Assembly: GCA_963932465.1 (NCBI GenBank)
Contig: OZ010800.1
Span: forward strand, 29,576,852 to 29,640,851
Direction of reading: 5' to 3'
DNA length: 64,000 nucleotides
Origin: Maratus speciosus
Taxonomy: Eukaryota; Arthropoda; Arachnida; Araneae; Salticidae
Below are positions 46,716 to 58,949 of this stretch, one piece after another. Under the pieces are notes generated by a model, which saw nothing but the letters and a program-made list of their open reading frames with translations, made no database searches and had not been told where the DNA came from. Position 1 is the first letter of the stretch. Each line of letters opens with the position of its first letter. The position numbers and the translations under genes are program-made.

Positions 46716-47748
46716 GTCTATATAAAATCCAAATGGAAATTTCGTTCCGAACGCCTAGATTTCGAGTTCTACCGCGTGGATTTTTACAGAACTTATACCG
46801 TTAGATAGGTATCATTTCAGGGAAGGTTTTAAGCTATAACACATCATTCTACCTAGATTAGTTATAGAATTATTACGGAAAATTCTGTTATTTTGGTCTT
46901 TGTTACTTCATATTTCCTTAAATATCTGGACTCCGATTGGTCGTAGAGCTTAGATCTCGTGCCAAAAGTAGCTCCAGAGCACCTAAGCAAACTTTTTCCC
47001 GCGATTATTTTGCCGTCTTCCGATTTCCTCTAACTCTATTAGGGGCCCGCGTAGGGCCCCTTTAAAATATTTTTCGTAGTAATTTCAGCAATTATCTTAA
47101 ATTATTGGTTAAGACCGCCACCCTCCCGTTTCATGTATCTACGGAAAGGTTGCATGAAGGAGTTTCGTTCAGATACGCTTTCGTTAAGAATAGAGTGCGC
47201 TCCCTGGTGGTGGAATGTGGAACTAACATAACGCGATATAGTTAAAATTAGGAAATATAACAATGCGTTCTGTTTAAACTTTGAGATAGTTCATAACACA
47301 TAATCTATTATCTATTCTAGTATCTATATTATAAAGGACAAACATATTTGTGCGTAACGCATACGTCATTCTGCGAATGGCAACACTCTGAAATTTGAAA
47401 TGAAATTTCGGTTTTGCAATTTTCGCTACTTCAAATTTTTAAACTTCTAAATATTGCACAGTTTCAATTTTTACGCCGTAAAATAGGGGAAAAAATGTCC
47501 TTTTAATGCAATTTGTTTGAAAGCTCTATCTCAATTTATTTTTGAAGTATTAATTTTTTTTATAGTTTTTAGTACCAATTTTGTAATTGTGGTAACTGAA
47601 GTACTTAATTTCTTTTAAAATTAAAGAGAAAATAGTCATGATTAATTTATTTTTATTGATTATATCCTTATTGATGCCATTTTCACATTACAAATAAAAC
47701 AAATAAAAGTAACTTTTTATTATTTTTGAACAGAAAATGACGTCAGCC

Positions 47749-47790
<42 letters not shown>

Positions 47791-49200
47791 CACGCATTCT
47801 TCTTCATAAATCAGTTACATTTCATTATTTTTACATTAAGCTGATACTGAATTTGAGACGCTAGGCAAAATGATTCAGCGAGTAAAAATGATGTCATATT
47901 TAAAAGAAAGCCATAATTTTCTTTGATAAAACTAAATATTTGACCAATACCAACTGGCCAATACTATGACAACTAAAGGCAAATTTCTGAATTTTTTATT
48001 CGCGGGTACTGAGATTAGAACTTAAAGTTTGTGCGAATGTTCACATGTATAGTTGTATTGGACAAACGTGGCTTTAAGTTTGAAAATGCCTTCATTAATA
48101 ATCTATTGCGCGTTAAAATACTTATAAATTGTGAATTTAAGAGGTGCGTATGTAAATTTTGAGGATGTGAAAATAACGTACAGTTTAGAATTTATGGGGG
48201 AAAATTTTATGATGTGACAAAGCGAAATCCTTTTTACTGATTTTTTATCCCGTAAAAACAAACGTAAGAGTTTCAATAGATAACTTCATCATAATTATTC
48301 ATCTTGATTGCGTATGCTAATAAAGTTTAATTTTTCAATAATTTAAGCAGTTGAAGTTTCTGGAAATAATATTTTGATAATTTTAGGTTAAAAATATTAT
48401 TTGTTTAGGATTAAGACAACCAATGTAAGATGAATTTTTTATTGTAATTACTTTTCTAAATTTATTATAAATTCGATCTAACAGTTTCTTTCTAAACATT
48501 TTAGTTCGTCGAATTTCGACGGGTTCCAACTCGTATATATAAAATCCAAATGGAAATTTCGTTCCGAACGCCTAGATTTCGAGTTCTACTGCATGGATTT
48601 TGACGGAACTTACACTGTTAGATAGATATCGTTTCTAGGAAGGTTTTAAGCTATATCACATCGATCTACGTAGATTAGTTATAGAATTATGATGGAATGT
48701 TCTGTTATTTTGGACCAAAAGGTTGCCATTGGCATATGATTTTCATCTTGGCATGTTAAGCTATCTTTTTGTTAAATAATTGAAACGTCTATATGAATTA
48801 GAAATTAAAAAAATACCAATTTGGTCGAAAAATAAAATGAAAAAAAATTATCGCTGATTATTTTTAAATACAAAGAAATACACTTTTAAGGAGAAATAAT
48901 GGTATAAAACGAAACTATTTAATTTAAACATGAGAGGAATATGTTTGTTTTGCTTAAAAGAAGTATTTCTTTTTTAAGTCGATCCGTTGAAGCAATATTT
49001 GGCGCTTTATCCTTTTTAATGTCTATATTTGGCACCTGTATTAAGGAACAAATTATTGAAATTTTATTTAAATATGAAATCGCGTTTCCTTTTTTTTTAA
49101 AGTATGTCAAGGTAATATTCAATATTTTAGGATATTATAACGATATATTTGGGATATATTAGGCTTTTGATTTTACTTTTTTCGCCAAACAATTTGATTT
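46716..49200 (+). repeat. Serial Helitron-like 5' ends and shared bodies
   Basis: Starts of the form TCTATATAAAATCC or TCTATATTATAAAGG occur near 46717 and 47329, and TATATATAAAATCC near 48534. The first and third share AAATGGAAATTTCGTTCCGA and TCGAGTTCTAC; a more diverged one begins near 49486. An 8-bp hairpin AGGGGCCC-GCGTA-GGGCCCCT lies at about 47039. An A run of about 38 occurs at 47750-47788. No intact coding frame was found. Confidence 0.5.
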
Positions 49201-50000
49201 TAAGCTAGAAAGGCATAAGTGTGACATCAGTCCGGACGATATCCACAATAATGGAAAATGTCCAAGCGTACGACAGCTTTTTGTTGAGTAAATTGTTATA
49301 TTCAAACGTAAATTATATAAATAGCAGTTAATATTTTGAAAATGAAATTAGATATTTAAATTTTAGTGTAAACGTCTGCAGCACACACATAATGTAAAAT
49401 AATTTAATTTGAGACATTTAAAAAAAAATCTCATTACTACGGAAACATGCCGATTTGTTTTCCGAAACTTGTGTATATATATGAAATATAAATGGAAATT
49501 TCGTTTCGGCTGCATATAACTCGAGTTCGGGTAAGTGGATTTTGACGATTTTGTACTGTTAGATAACTTTTCATGGAAGGTTTCAGTACATGGCATAACA
49601 TTCTGCGTTGATTATTTATAGAATAGCAGTGAAAATTTCTATAATCAGATAAACCCGATTATGAAAGTTTAGCCTTTAAAAAAGATTTCAGGGAATAGAT
49701 TTCGATAGAACTTGCACTGTTAGCTAAATAATTTTCCAGGTAAGGTTTTGTTATATAACATATTCTTCTACATTGCTTAGTTATAGAGTTATGGGATAAC
49801 TTCTCTAATCAGGTGACCCATTTTTAAAGTAATGGGGGAAAATTCCTGACTCATATTTGACGCCGAACTTGGCTATTATTTACTAATATAGTCGTCAGAG
49901 TGATATCATTTTAGACTATCACTATTTCCTTACAAAAATTTTCGTTTTATATTTCTGTTACAAATATCTTTGAAACTCGCTATGTGAAGAGGTTTTTCTG
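49201..50000. other. AT-rich sequence with a diverged Helitron-like start
   Basis: The part from 49486 resembles the GGAAATTTCGTT starts upstream. No gene was seen. Confidence 0.4.
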
Positions 50001-50334
50001 TACATTTATGTTAGCCCGGCGAAAATTTCGCCATTAGCAATTTATTCTCGGCAATATCAGATTTATTTTTCGCGTATGTAAATTAGGAAAATTACTTTTA
50101 TGGTGAAATAGATTCTTTTGGTTTATAGTATTATATCTGACTTTCATTTTTTTGTATTTTTAATGAAATATGTGAAAGATATATGTTTGCAGTATGTGTC
50201 TTTTAAATATGTGTATTTTGAATAAAATAAGTGAAATGTGTATATTTTAAGTGAAACGAATCTAATAAGAATCATGGCGATATATTATAATATTTGGCGA
50301 TTTATCACATGCGCCCGAATAACATAAAAGTACC
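50001..50334. mobile_element. Possible MITE with TACxTTTATGTTA...GGGCG ends
   Basis: Left GTACATTTATGTTAGCCCGGCG and right complement GTACTTTTATGTTATTCGGGCG form imperfect inverted ends about 330 bp apart. Both are followed inward by AATTTCGCC/AAATCGCC-like words. Single ends of the same kind occur near 9545, 32345 and 44850. No target duplication was resolved. Confidence 0.5.
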
Positions 50335-50757
50335 GCTTTTCCTTGCAATTGTTGTAGGAAACTATCACTAGAATAATTTTAAAAATATTTTGGTAGAAAA
50401 AAAAAATCACGATCTCTCCGAGTACTGTAAATAATGACAGAAATATTGCTAATATTAAGTACTAGCTTCCCTTGGCGACCAGTTTGGTATCCATTAAATA
50501 TATGCTAAGCATTTATTGTATCAGGCTACTTTTATTCATAATTTAATTTATTTTTTACTTGCTCAATCCTTCGCCAAATAGGAAGATTCTGACAGAGAGA
50601 AATCAAGAACTCGATATTTGGTACTAATTGATTATCCCGTCGACCAAAAATCTATCGCCAAACTATAAGATTAAATGCCAATAATGGCTTATCGTAAATG
50701 TCACATTCACTTGACATTAAACCCGTTACACGCGTTTGATATATAATTAAATTAAAG

Positions 50758-50967
50758 GACACAGATGTCGTATACGCACCATATTGGCGCGATTTTTTTT
50801 CTGACGCCAACGTCATATACGCAACGGGTACTTAACTGGCGCCAAATTATCGTTATTTTGCTTGATATGGTAACCCGGATATTGTTGTTTATGCTGTTGA
50901 TGTTTTCACCAAATTGGCGTCAGAAAAAAATTGCTTCAATATGGTGCGTATATGACATCTGTGTGCC
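50758..50967. mobile_element. hAT-type MITE, copy 2 (210 bp)
   Basis: Same family as 45133, in the opposite orientation of the central part. Ends are GACACAGATGTC and GACATCTGTGTGCC. The flanking 8-mers AATTAAAG and ACTTAAAG match at 7 of 8 positions, a decayed target duplication. Confidence 0.78.
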
Positions 50968-51426
50968 ACTTAAAGAAGGATTATATTGTTTTTATATCTT
51001 TAATGTGGCCCTATTCTATAGCAGAATCTACATAGAATTGGTGCATTTTTGAACAAAGTTTTTTTTTTTTTTTGGCTGCTTTATGGTATTTTCCTGTTAT
51101 AGCAACATCCTGCCAAAATATATGCTAATGCGCCATTTATTTCAACCCTGAAAGTGAAAAGTATATTTTATTTCAAACCATGCTAAACATTATGACCCTT
51201 TATTTATTGAAAGTTAATCTATTCTTTTTTTAAGAAATATTATTTAATCATAATTTTGCAAAACTTTTTAATTTACTACTTTTTCGTTCGAAAATATTTT
51301 TTACTAAGTTATAACTGGCATATTTCGCTTATTTAAAAATAAAAATGTTTAAAGTAGTCCTAAGAAATAATTGCACGCCTGCAGTTTAAAGAGAAATTTT
51401 GAACAAAATAGTTTACTGAATAATAT

Positions 51427-51640
51427 GGCACAGATGTCATATACGCTCCATACTGGAGCGATTTTTTTCTGACGCCAATGTCATATAAGCACAGGGTACT
51501 TAGCTGGCGCTAAAGTGCCGTTATTTTGCTTGATATGGTAAACCGGATGTTAGTTTATTTACTAATAGTTATTAAGTTTTCGCCCAATTGTCATCGGGAA
51601 AAAAATCGCGTCAATATGGGGCAATTATGACATCTGTGCC
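51427..51640. mobile_element. hAT-type MITE, copy 3 (214 bp)
   Basis: Ends GGCACAGATGTCATATACGC and ATGACATCTGTGCC, flanked by the perfect 8-bp duplication AATAATAT (51419-51426 and 51641-51648). Confidence 0.88.
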
Positions 51641-51648
51641 AATAATAT

Positions 51649-52363
51649 TTATTTGTGCTTTTATTTTAAATATATATTTGTAATAAATTAATAAAATAGT
51701 ACTCCAAACTCTGTCATTTTGTAAATGTTATATATTTTTTAATTAATACTTTCGCACCAATGTTAGTTTTTTTTTAATGTTTCATTTGGCGACAATTATT
51801 ATGTTTGGCGACAATCGAGTTGATATAAAAGAAAGTAATGAACTTTTGGATTGCAATATGTAGACTGTGTTTTATAACATCGGCACGAACCATTACACAA
51901 AGAAGTAACTGGTATAGCTTTTAACTAGCATTAAGTTACTAAAATACTTTTTTCTTTAAATAATTAAAAAAATATGATGAAAAAATATGAGTCAGAACCA
52001 GCAATCAATTGACTCAGTTTATCGAAAATGCTTTGATACAAAATTAATTACAATCGTTGTAACCATGATGGTAAATTTCAATACTTGCGGATTGAAATGT
52101 ATTTAAAATTACGTCATTTTGATGCAATTACAGTATTTATTTAACAAAGACAATGAGAAATAATTTGTAGTTTCATAAACTTTTATGATCAGTACACTTA
52201 TGACGTCAGATTGGATATAAAGATGAGATATTAATTTCAAAATCCGTTGTAAGTTTTCGTAAAAACTCAAACAAAATTTACTTCACCTTTTCATATCATA
52301 TAAATAAAACATACATTTATTTTACTTAAATAGGTGTCACAAATATAAAAATTAAAATATGTT
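51649..52363. other. AT-rich sequence up to the palindromic element
   Basis: No gene or clear repeat. A TTTGGCGACAA word shared with the long repeats occurs twice near 51785-51810. Confidence 0.5.
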
Positions 52364-52369
52364 GACATG
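52364..52369 (+). repeat. Left 6-bp target duplication GACATG
   Basis: The same hexamer in the same orientation follows the right end at 63960-63965. It abuts the first base of the inverted terminus AGTAGTAGG. Confidence 0.75.
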
Positions 52370-52394
52370 AGTAGTAGGAAAACGACAGTTCGGG

Positions 52395-52555
52395 CTCAGC
52401 CGCAGGCGGCACTGCTGCACCGTGCCGCCTGCGGTACCGCCTCCCGCGCCCCCTCCGACCCCGCACCCCTCCGGCACCGCATCCCGCACCCCCTCCGACA
52501 CCACCTTCCGCCCCCCTGCGACACCGCACCCCCTCCGACACCGCCCCCTAGCGGG
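52395..52555 (+). repeat. Left subterminal GC-rich hairpin and minisatellite
   Basis: CCGCAGGCGGCAC at 52400-52412 pairs perfectly with GTGCCGCCTGCGG at 52422-52434 (13-bp stem, 9-base loop). About six units of a 17-24-bp minisatellite of the type CACCGCACCCCCTCCGA follow. This is by far the most GC-rich stretch of the window, in an otherwise very AT-rich element. Confidence 0.85.
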
Positions 52556-52619
52556 AAAAATGGCGTTTTTAGAGTATTTTTCTGCTATAACATGAGAGTT
52601 GAACGTTAGATCGACTAGA

Positions 52620-53930
52620 TTATCATACTATAAGATGAAGATTAAATTTACATTTGAATTTTGAACAACCTTTACCGTAATGAGTATTATTAATTAAGCA
52701 AAACAATGGAAAATATCATTTTTTTAGGAAAAAGCTGATTTCTGTAGATTTTCTTGCAATTGTAAGATCAGAATAACAAATTAAATGGAGAAAGTTAAAC
52801 ATATATTTGAATTTTGATCAATCTTTACCTTAATGAGTATTATTAATTAATCAAAACAATGAAAAATATCAATTTTTAATGAAAAAAGCTGAATTTTTTC
52901 AAATACAAAATCAGAATATACTCTTAAATGGAGAAAGTTAAACATACATTTGAATTTTGAACAACCTTTACCTTAATGAGTATTATTAATTAAGCAAAAC
53001 AGTGGAAAATATCAATTTCTTAGGAAAAAAGCTGATTTCTGTAGATTTTATTCAATTGCAAGCTCAGAATATCAACTTAAATGGAGAAAGTGAAACATAC
53101 ATTTGAATTTTGAACAATCTTTACCTTAATGAGTATTATTAATTAAGCAAAACAATGAAAAATATCAATTTTTAATGAAAAAAGCTGAATTTTTTCAAAT
53201 ACAAAATCAGAATATACTCTTAAATGGAGAAAGTTAAACATACATTTGAATTTTGAACAACCTTTACCTTAATGAGTATTATTAATTAAGCAAAACAGTG
53301 GAAAATATCAATTTCTTAGGAAAAAAGCTGATTTCTGTAGATTTTATTCAATTGCAAGCTCAGAATATCAACTTAAATGGAGAAAGTGAAACATACATTT
53401 GAATTTTGAACAATCTTTACCTTAATGAGTATTACTAATTAAGCAAAACAGTGGAAAATATCAATTTCTTAGGAAAAAAGCTGATTTCTGTAGATTTTAT
53501 TCAATTGCAAGCTCAGAATATCAACTTAAATGGAAAAAGTAAAACATATATTTGAATTTTGAACAATCTTTACCTTAATGAGTACTATTAATTAAGCAAA
53601 ACAGTACAAAATATAAATTTCTTAGGAAAAAAGGCTGATTTCTGTAGATTTTATTTAACTACAAGATCAGAATATCAACTTAAATGGAAAAAGTAAAATA
53701 TATATGTGAATTTTGAACAATCTTTACCTTAATGAGTATTATTAATTAAGCAAAACAGTGGAAAATATAAATTTCTTAGGAAAAAAAAAAAAAAAAAAGC
53801 TGATTTCTGTAGATTTTATTCAACTACAAGATCGGAATATGAACTTAAATGGGGAAAGTGAAACATAAATTTGAATTTTGAATGAACAACACCTTAATAA
53901 GTATTATTAATTAACCAAAACAATGAAAAC
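52620..53930 (+). repeat. Left-arm tandem array of 143-154-bp units
   Basis: The word TTTACCTTAATGAGTATTA (variants) occurs near 52671, 52824, 52967, 53120, 53263, 53416, 53569 and 53723, with a decayed copy near 53891. Units with GATTTCTGTAGATTT are longer (about 153) and those with GAATTTTTTCAAATAC are shorter (about 143). More diverged units continue to about 54170 and reappear near 55010-55230. Confidence 0.88.
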
Positions 53931-53954
53931 ATCAATTTTTAATGAAAAAGCAGA

Positions 53955-54122
53955 TTCTTTAGATCCTTTAGAATTTTTTTTTCAACTATAAGATAGGGAT
54001 ATCATCTTAAAAGGAAAATTTAATCATATAATTTAGTTTTTAGATCCTTTAGAATTTTTTTTTCAACTATAAGATAGGGATATCATCTTAAAAGGAAAAT
54101 TTAATCATATAATTTAGTTTTT
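53955..54122 (+). repeat. Two-copy 82-bp direct repeat
   Basis: TTAGATCCTTTAGAATTTTT through ATAATTTAGTTTTT is repeated head to tail. The same duplication is present in mirror image at about 62289-62456, so it predates or was copied with the palindrome. Confidence 0.85.
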
Positions 54123-54170
54123 GATCCACCATTACCTTAATAAATTTTGATAATTAAACAAATAACAAAG

Positions 54171-55680
54171 AATAATATCGAATTTTTAAAGAAAAAGATT
54201 AATTTTATTAATCCAATAATGATTTTTACATCTTTATATAATACTTCGAACCTATCCAACGTTTTTATTCGTTATTGGCTTTAAATTTTATCATTTTCAT
54301 ACAAAATTTCGAGTTTTCAAACCAATTAACTTAATTTTACTACATTTTAAATGTGGATATTTCTAAGTAAATAACCAATTTTATCTTACACTTAGTAATT
54401 TTACACCAACCTAATTGATTTTACAGTGTTTAGACTACTGTAGGATTATGTTTCATCATCACACTTCTTCTAAAAGTAAAAATAACCAGATTTCCCACCC
54501 CCCTTTCATGAATTACATCTACGCTCTCTTCAAACTCATAAGAAAATCCTGCGTTTCTCCCCCCTTGAAGGGAGGAGGATACAATAGCGTTACGTCACTT
54601 GTTTACAAAATATCTATATGTTGACGATTTGAGCTTTTTTCAAGATGTATAAAAGAAAGTATCAATATTTTTACATTATTACAAGTATAAATTTACAGTT
54701 TAATGAATAATTTTTATTTATTATTGGATACCCAATTTTATCAACAGATGAATTAACTATATCTGTGCTGAAACTACATTTCACATACTTAGCCACACTT
54801 TAAAAAATTTCACTTCAATATGTAAATATTAAGTGCATTTTTAACATAACACATGTTTTTCAACACTAGTTCCTATACGAGAATTTTGTTTATTAAATAG
54901 TATGTATTCACTTTCAAATTGCTTTTACTTGAAATTATATAAACCCTTTTAACAGAAAATTTGTTTAATCACAGAACGAACTGTATTTAACACGTTCAAC
55001 CTCAATATCAATAATTAAACAAAACAATGGAAAATATCAATTTTTAAGAAGAAAAATAAAAACAGATTTCTTTAGATTTTCTTTTTTCAGCTACAAGATA
55101 AGAATAATAACTTAAATGAGGAACGTTAAACATATATTTTAGTTTTTGAACAACCATTACCTTAATGAATTTTAATAATTGAACAAATAACAAAAGGAAA
55201 ATATGATTTTTAATGAAAAAGACGAATTAAACGAATTTGATTAACTTTTACAATAGTTTGAGATTTTATCATCCTTTTAGATGCTAGCTATGTAGAATTT
55301 TAAACTTTCAATAAGACACACTTCAAGAAATACTCATTACTAAACAAAAAATAAATTAATTTTAATCTAATCAATGACTGAAAATTTCACATTTAAAAAA
55401 TATTTTCATGAATGTGCATAAAAAATGAGAGTTTACAAATTAATATCCTCATTTCTATTACATTTAACTGGATTTTTCTATATTCGAGCTTAATTTTTAT
55501 ACACAAAGCATTATTTAATCAAATCCAGTACTTTCAGATTTAACGAAATTCAGCGTTTTTCGCTTTTCAAACTAATCCTATGAGTTGAAAAACAACAGCG
55601 CCTCCTATAATTTTATAGCGTTGAGTGAAACGAGTGGAATTTCTCATACTGTTTGCTGTTTTCGTTATATGAAGACGTCA
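54171..55680. other. Arm sequence between array and zinc-finger gene
   Basis: AT-rich and mirrored by 60731-62240. It contains two further decayed array units near 55010-55230. A 69-codon frame near 54415-54624 is preserved in the mirror copy only because the DNA is, and has no start codon or protein features. Confidence 0.6.
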
Positions 55681-55705
55681 GCTTATATTCTCTAGTTTAA
55701 CTAAA

Positions 55706-56335
55706 ATGAGTAATATGCAAGAAATGTCTTTAACAGAGGAAGATTCAAGTCAATCTTACTTAAAGGATATGAAATCAGCTATACCCAGCCAAGAAGTACA
55801 TACTTCGAACATTGAAATAATACCCTCTTCACCAGAATAACTAAAACCACCTTTTACTTGCAATCAATGCGAGAAATCCTATTCCAAAAAGAATACATTA
55901 AACAGACATCAAATATCCCATTTGGAGAAAAAGCCCTTTGAATGTGAAATATGCTCAAAGACATTCATTCAAAGCAGTGATTTAAAACGACATAGTGTAA
56001 CTCATTCCAGGACATCTACTACATATAAATGCGATCAATGCGGGAAAGATTATTTACAAAAGTGTCTGTTAACAATTCACAAGAGATCTCATAAGAAGTT
56101 TTATGATTGTGATAAATGTTCCAACTCTTTTTTAACAAAGTCTGCTTTAACTAAACATAAAAAAGTTCATCCCAAGGAATATGAATGTAAATACTGCAAC
56201 ATTAAATTGTACGATGAAGTTGAATTTTTACATCATAAAAAAGTTCACCCTAAGAAATATAGTTGTAAACACTGTAAAATTATCTTTTATCTCCAGAGGG
56301 AGTTTATTCATCATCTGATCAACATGCATAAATGA
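55706..56335 (+). pseudogene. Six-finger C2H2 zinc-finger gene, left-arm copy, with in-frame TAA
   Basis: An ATG at 55706 opens a 44-codon acidic, Ser-rich N-terminus (MSNMQEMSLTEEDSSQSYLK...) that meets TAA at 55838-55840. The same frame then continues as six adjacent C2H2 fingers: FTCNQCEKSYSKKN, FECEICSKTFIQSSD, YKCDQCGKDYLQKC, YDCDKCSNSFLTKS, YECKYCNIKLYDEV and YSCKHCKIIFYLQR, each with C-x2-C-x12-H-x3/4-H. All zinc ligands are intact, so a DNA-binding protein is expected if the stop is read through or bypassed. There is no ATG between the TAA and the fingers. The stop codon follows finger six at 56333-56335 and AATAAA lies at 56427-56432. The linkers are shorter than the usual TGEKP type. 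The mirror copy at 60076 carries the same TAA. Confidence 0.85.
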
Positions 56336-56439
56336 AAAATACAAACTTTGTTAAGTCATAAACTTGATTTGAATATCTGTATATTTTAAAAATGTATATG
56401 TCCTCATATAACTGTTGAAAATGATGAATAAATATTGCT

Positions 56440-57460
56440 TAACTGAAAAAGCTTTTGTCGTTTATTTTTGCCATATCAACTTGTGATTTTTTCTTGACTC
56501 TATCTTATCAAGTCAAAACGATTTTACTAAAATTTTAAAATACATATTGTATATTTTTTTAAGTTTATATATTTTTTTAAATTTCTTATCGAATGAAACA
56601 TGAGTTAACTATATTTTATTAATTTTATATTAAAAACCTAACGTTTACCATATAATTTTATTATGTTCCGTCTAAATTTTATCTACCCAATTACATTCTA
56701 TAATCCCTTCTTATTAGCAAACATTACTATTTAACTGGAAATTTCACATTAATGTTTTTCTTTTTTCATGATTGCACATATAAAAATAAGAGTTTCAAAC
56801 TAATTTCCATAATTTATCACATTTCAACTTAATTTTTATACTCAAAACATTATTTAATCAAATTTTTATACTTTCTGATTCAGTGAAATTCGTTGATTTT
56901 TCATTTTTTAAACCAATACCACAATATTTATCGACATTGGACTTGATTCTTCCCTTGTATATTTTTACATTACACAATTAAGATAGATATAGACTTAGGA
57001 CAGCAATAGAGTTAAAAATTGATTATACTCAATTTTCACCTTATATGAATTGGTCCTACATGACATTTCTTATTGCTACAATCACTTGATATATTAAAAT
57101 TAGTCCGAGTTATTCAGTCTATATTATTAATCAAATTATCATATGTTTCATCTTACACCTCTAAGATTTCTGAATTATCATCCATCAAGTTGCTTAAAAT
57201 ATTAATACTACTGTGTTTATAGTTCTATTGATACATAGCCTACATGAATATAATCTTTAATTTTATCATTTCATATTTTAAATGACCTATTTTCAAAACT
57301 AAACTATATGAATTTTTACTACACCACTTATCAATATCACAGAATGATTTATGCTTCACAATTTTCTAATAATTATCAGATTCTTAGAACATAATTTCTT
57401 GATAACATATATTATACTACTGATTCGTACGCATGAGTGAGTTGTCACGTGATCAAAACG
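56440..57460. other. Inner arm sequence without gene
   Basis: AT-rich, mirrored by about 58950-59970 with only occasional differences. No repeat or coding frame was recognised. Confidence 0.6.
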
Positions 57461-57471
57461 ATTGAGAATAA

Positions 57472-57477
57472 TATAAA
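57472..57477 (+). promoter_or_regulatory. TATA box of the loop-gene promoter, left-arm copy
   Basis: TATAAA lies about 30 bases upstream of GCAGTATTTCTCATTTC, a plausible start region. It is mirrored on the minus strand at about 58934-58939, so each arm has a promoter pointing into the loop. Confidence 0.45.
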
Positions 57478-57499
57478 TTTTCGAAAAGCAGCGCAGTAT

Positions 57500-57743
57500 T
57501 TCTCATTTCAACTGTTAAACTTGGAAGAGAAGGTGACTTTAAGTGCGCAACTCTGATAAATTTCCAGATTTTAATTAAAGTGAGGAAACGATTTCTTTGT
57601 TAGTGAATAAAGTAAGTTTTAGTATATCATTACAACATATATGTATTAATAAAAATAAATAAATAAATGATTACTTATATATTAAACCTTTCCTAAGTAT
57701 ATAAATATATTTCTTTTATTGTACAGATGTTGCAGAAAGATGA
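57500..57743 (+). pseudogene. Truncated 5' part of the loop gene, left arm
   Basis: Mirror image of the start of the gene at 58186-58912. It has an untranslated first exon ending at 57611 before GTAAGT, an intron with acceptor TTTTATTGTACAG, and an ATG at 57727 opening MLQKDE. After these six codons the homology to the right arm ends at 57743, and the frame runs into repeated GTAATTTTGT sequence and stops after a few codons. The palindrome therefore duplicated only the promoter, first exon, intron and start of this gene. Confidence 0.7.
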
Positions 57744-58185
57744 ATTTTGTAATTTTGTAAAAATGTAATTTTGTAATTTTGTAAAATGTTACGTTGTATT
57801 TTTTTTTAATTTTGTGAAATTTTGTCTTTTACTCTTGCAAATTTTTTATTTTGTAAACATTTTTGTAAATATATCTAGAAAACTTTGTGAACATGCATAT
57901 TTTTTCATTCATCTGTTAATTTGTATCTGTTCTTATGAAATTTTTTAAGATGGGAAAGCGTTTTTCATTTAAAATGTTAGGAGATATAAATAAACACGTC
58001 GATAAGTGCAGATAAAAGAATATTTATTATAACAATTTAAGGAATACATTATGAATAATATCCAAATTCATTGTGGTTATGAGAATCATGGGTAACAAAA
58101 ATTTCTTTACATCCACTGTGTGCCTTCGAAATTTCAATTTTGGAATAATGTGGTAACTCTTATGCAAATAGGTTGAGTACATAGT
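57744..58185. other. Loop of the palindrome, non-coding part
   Basis: Starts with short TTTTGTAA-type repeats (57745-57870). A minus-strand AATAAA at 58023-58028 lies about 160 bases past the stop of the loop gene and is its likely poly(A) signal. Confidence 0.6.
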
Positions 58186-58912
58186 CTAAATCTCTTCCTT
58201 GATTGTTAAATTCTTCAAACGTCTGCTTATTTCTTGAATATCTTCACAAAGTTTACATACAGCTGGTGATAGACTATATGATGTAGTATGCATTTTTGAT
58301 TGATATTTTCTTGAAAACGGCTTTTGGCAATCTTCACAAGTATAGGGTTTTTCATCTGTATGGATCTGTGTATGTTCTTTTAAATTCCATTTACTTAAAA
58401 ATTGTTTGTACCAAATAGAACACATCTGTGAGAGAAATAAATGTAAACAATTAGAATTCTCTTCAATGATTTGGATAAAAAACATTTGTTAAAGTACAAA
58501 CAATAAAATATATTTGATTTTAAATTTACTCTAATTACGTTTCATATATGAATTATAGTATTTCATGTCTAAGTACTTACATATTTATTATTCTTTAACT
58601 CTACATGTGCTAAGAGCGAATCATTCAGATCATCCATTTCTGATAAAGAGGATTGCTGCTGTTTTGATTCATCTTTCTGCAACATCTGTACAATAAAAGA
58701 AATATATTTATATACTTAGGAAAGGTTTAATATATAAGTAATCATTTATTTATTTATTTTTATTAATACATATATGTTGTAATGATATACTAAAACTTAC
58801 TTTATTCACTAACAAAGAAATCGTTTCCTCACTTGAATTAAAATCTGGAAATTTATCAGAGTTGCGCACTTAAAGTCACCTTCTCTTCCAAGTTTAACAG
58901 TTGAAATGAGAA
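58186..58912 (-). CDS. Spliced loop gene with decayed C2H2 fingers (three exons)
   Basis: On the minus strand: exon 1 (about 58912-58801, untranslated) ends before GTAAGT. Exon 2 (58685-58581) starts with ATG after TACAG and reads MLQKDESKQQQSSLSEMDDL..., ending before GTAAGT. Exon 3 (58425-58186) follows TTTCTCTCACAG in phase 0. The 114-residue protein has an acidic, Gln/Ser-rich start. The first finger-like unit (CSIWYKQFLSKWNLKEHTQIH) has lost the second Cys. The second (YTCEDCQKPFSRKYQSKMH) has lost the final His; a CKLC pair and an acidic/basic tail follow. Only these partial fingers remain, so the role is uncertain. The reading frame is intact across both splices, which argues for a gene rather than a chance frame. 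Confidence 0.6.
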
Positions 58913-58949
58913 ATACTGCGCTGCTTTTCGAAAATTTATATTATTCTCA

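Noticed and set aside
47039..47065. GC hairpin AGGGGCCC/GGGCCCCT as a transcription terminator or ncRNA
   Set aside because: It lies among Helitron-like repeats and has no associated gene; the terminal hairpin of a repeat is likelier.
48919..49162. Overlapping hydrophobic frames on both strands
   Set aside because: AT-rich composition and antisense overlap without motifs; no start context or splice signals.
52326..52609. Arg/Pro-rich open frames on both strands
   Set aside because: They are translations of the GC-rich hairpin and minisatellite. They overlap each other and are not kept in the right arm.
54415..54624. Mirrored 69-codon frame (also 61787-61996)
   Set aside because: It is present twice only because the DNA is inverted-duplicated. 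It has no ATG, no motif and AT-driven composition.
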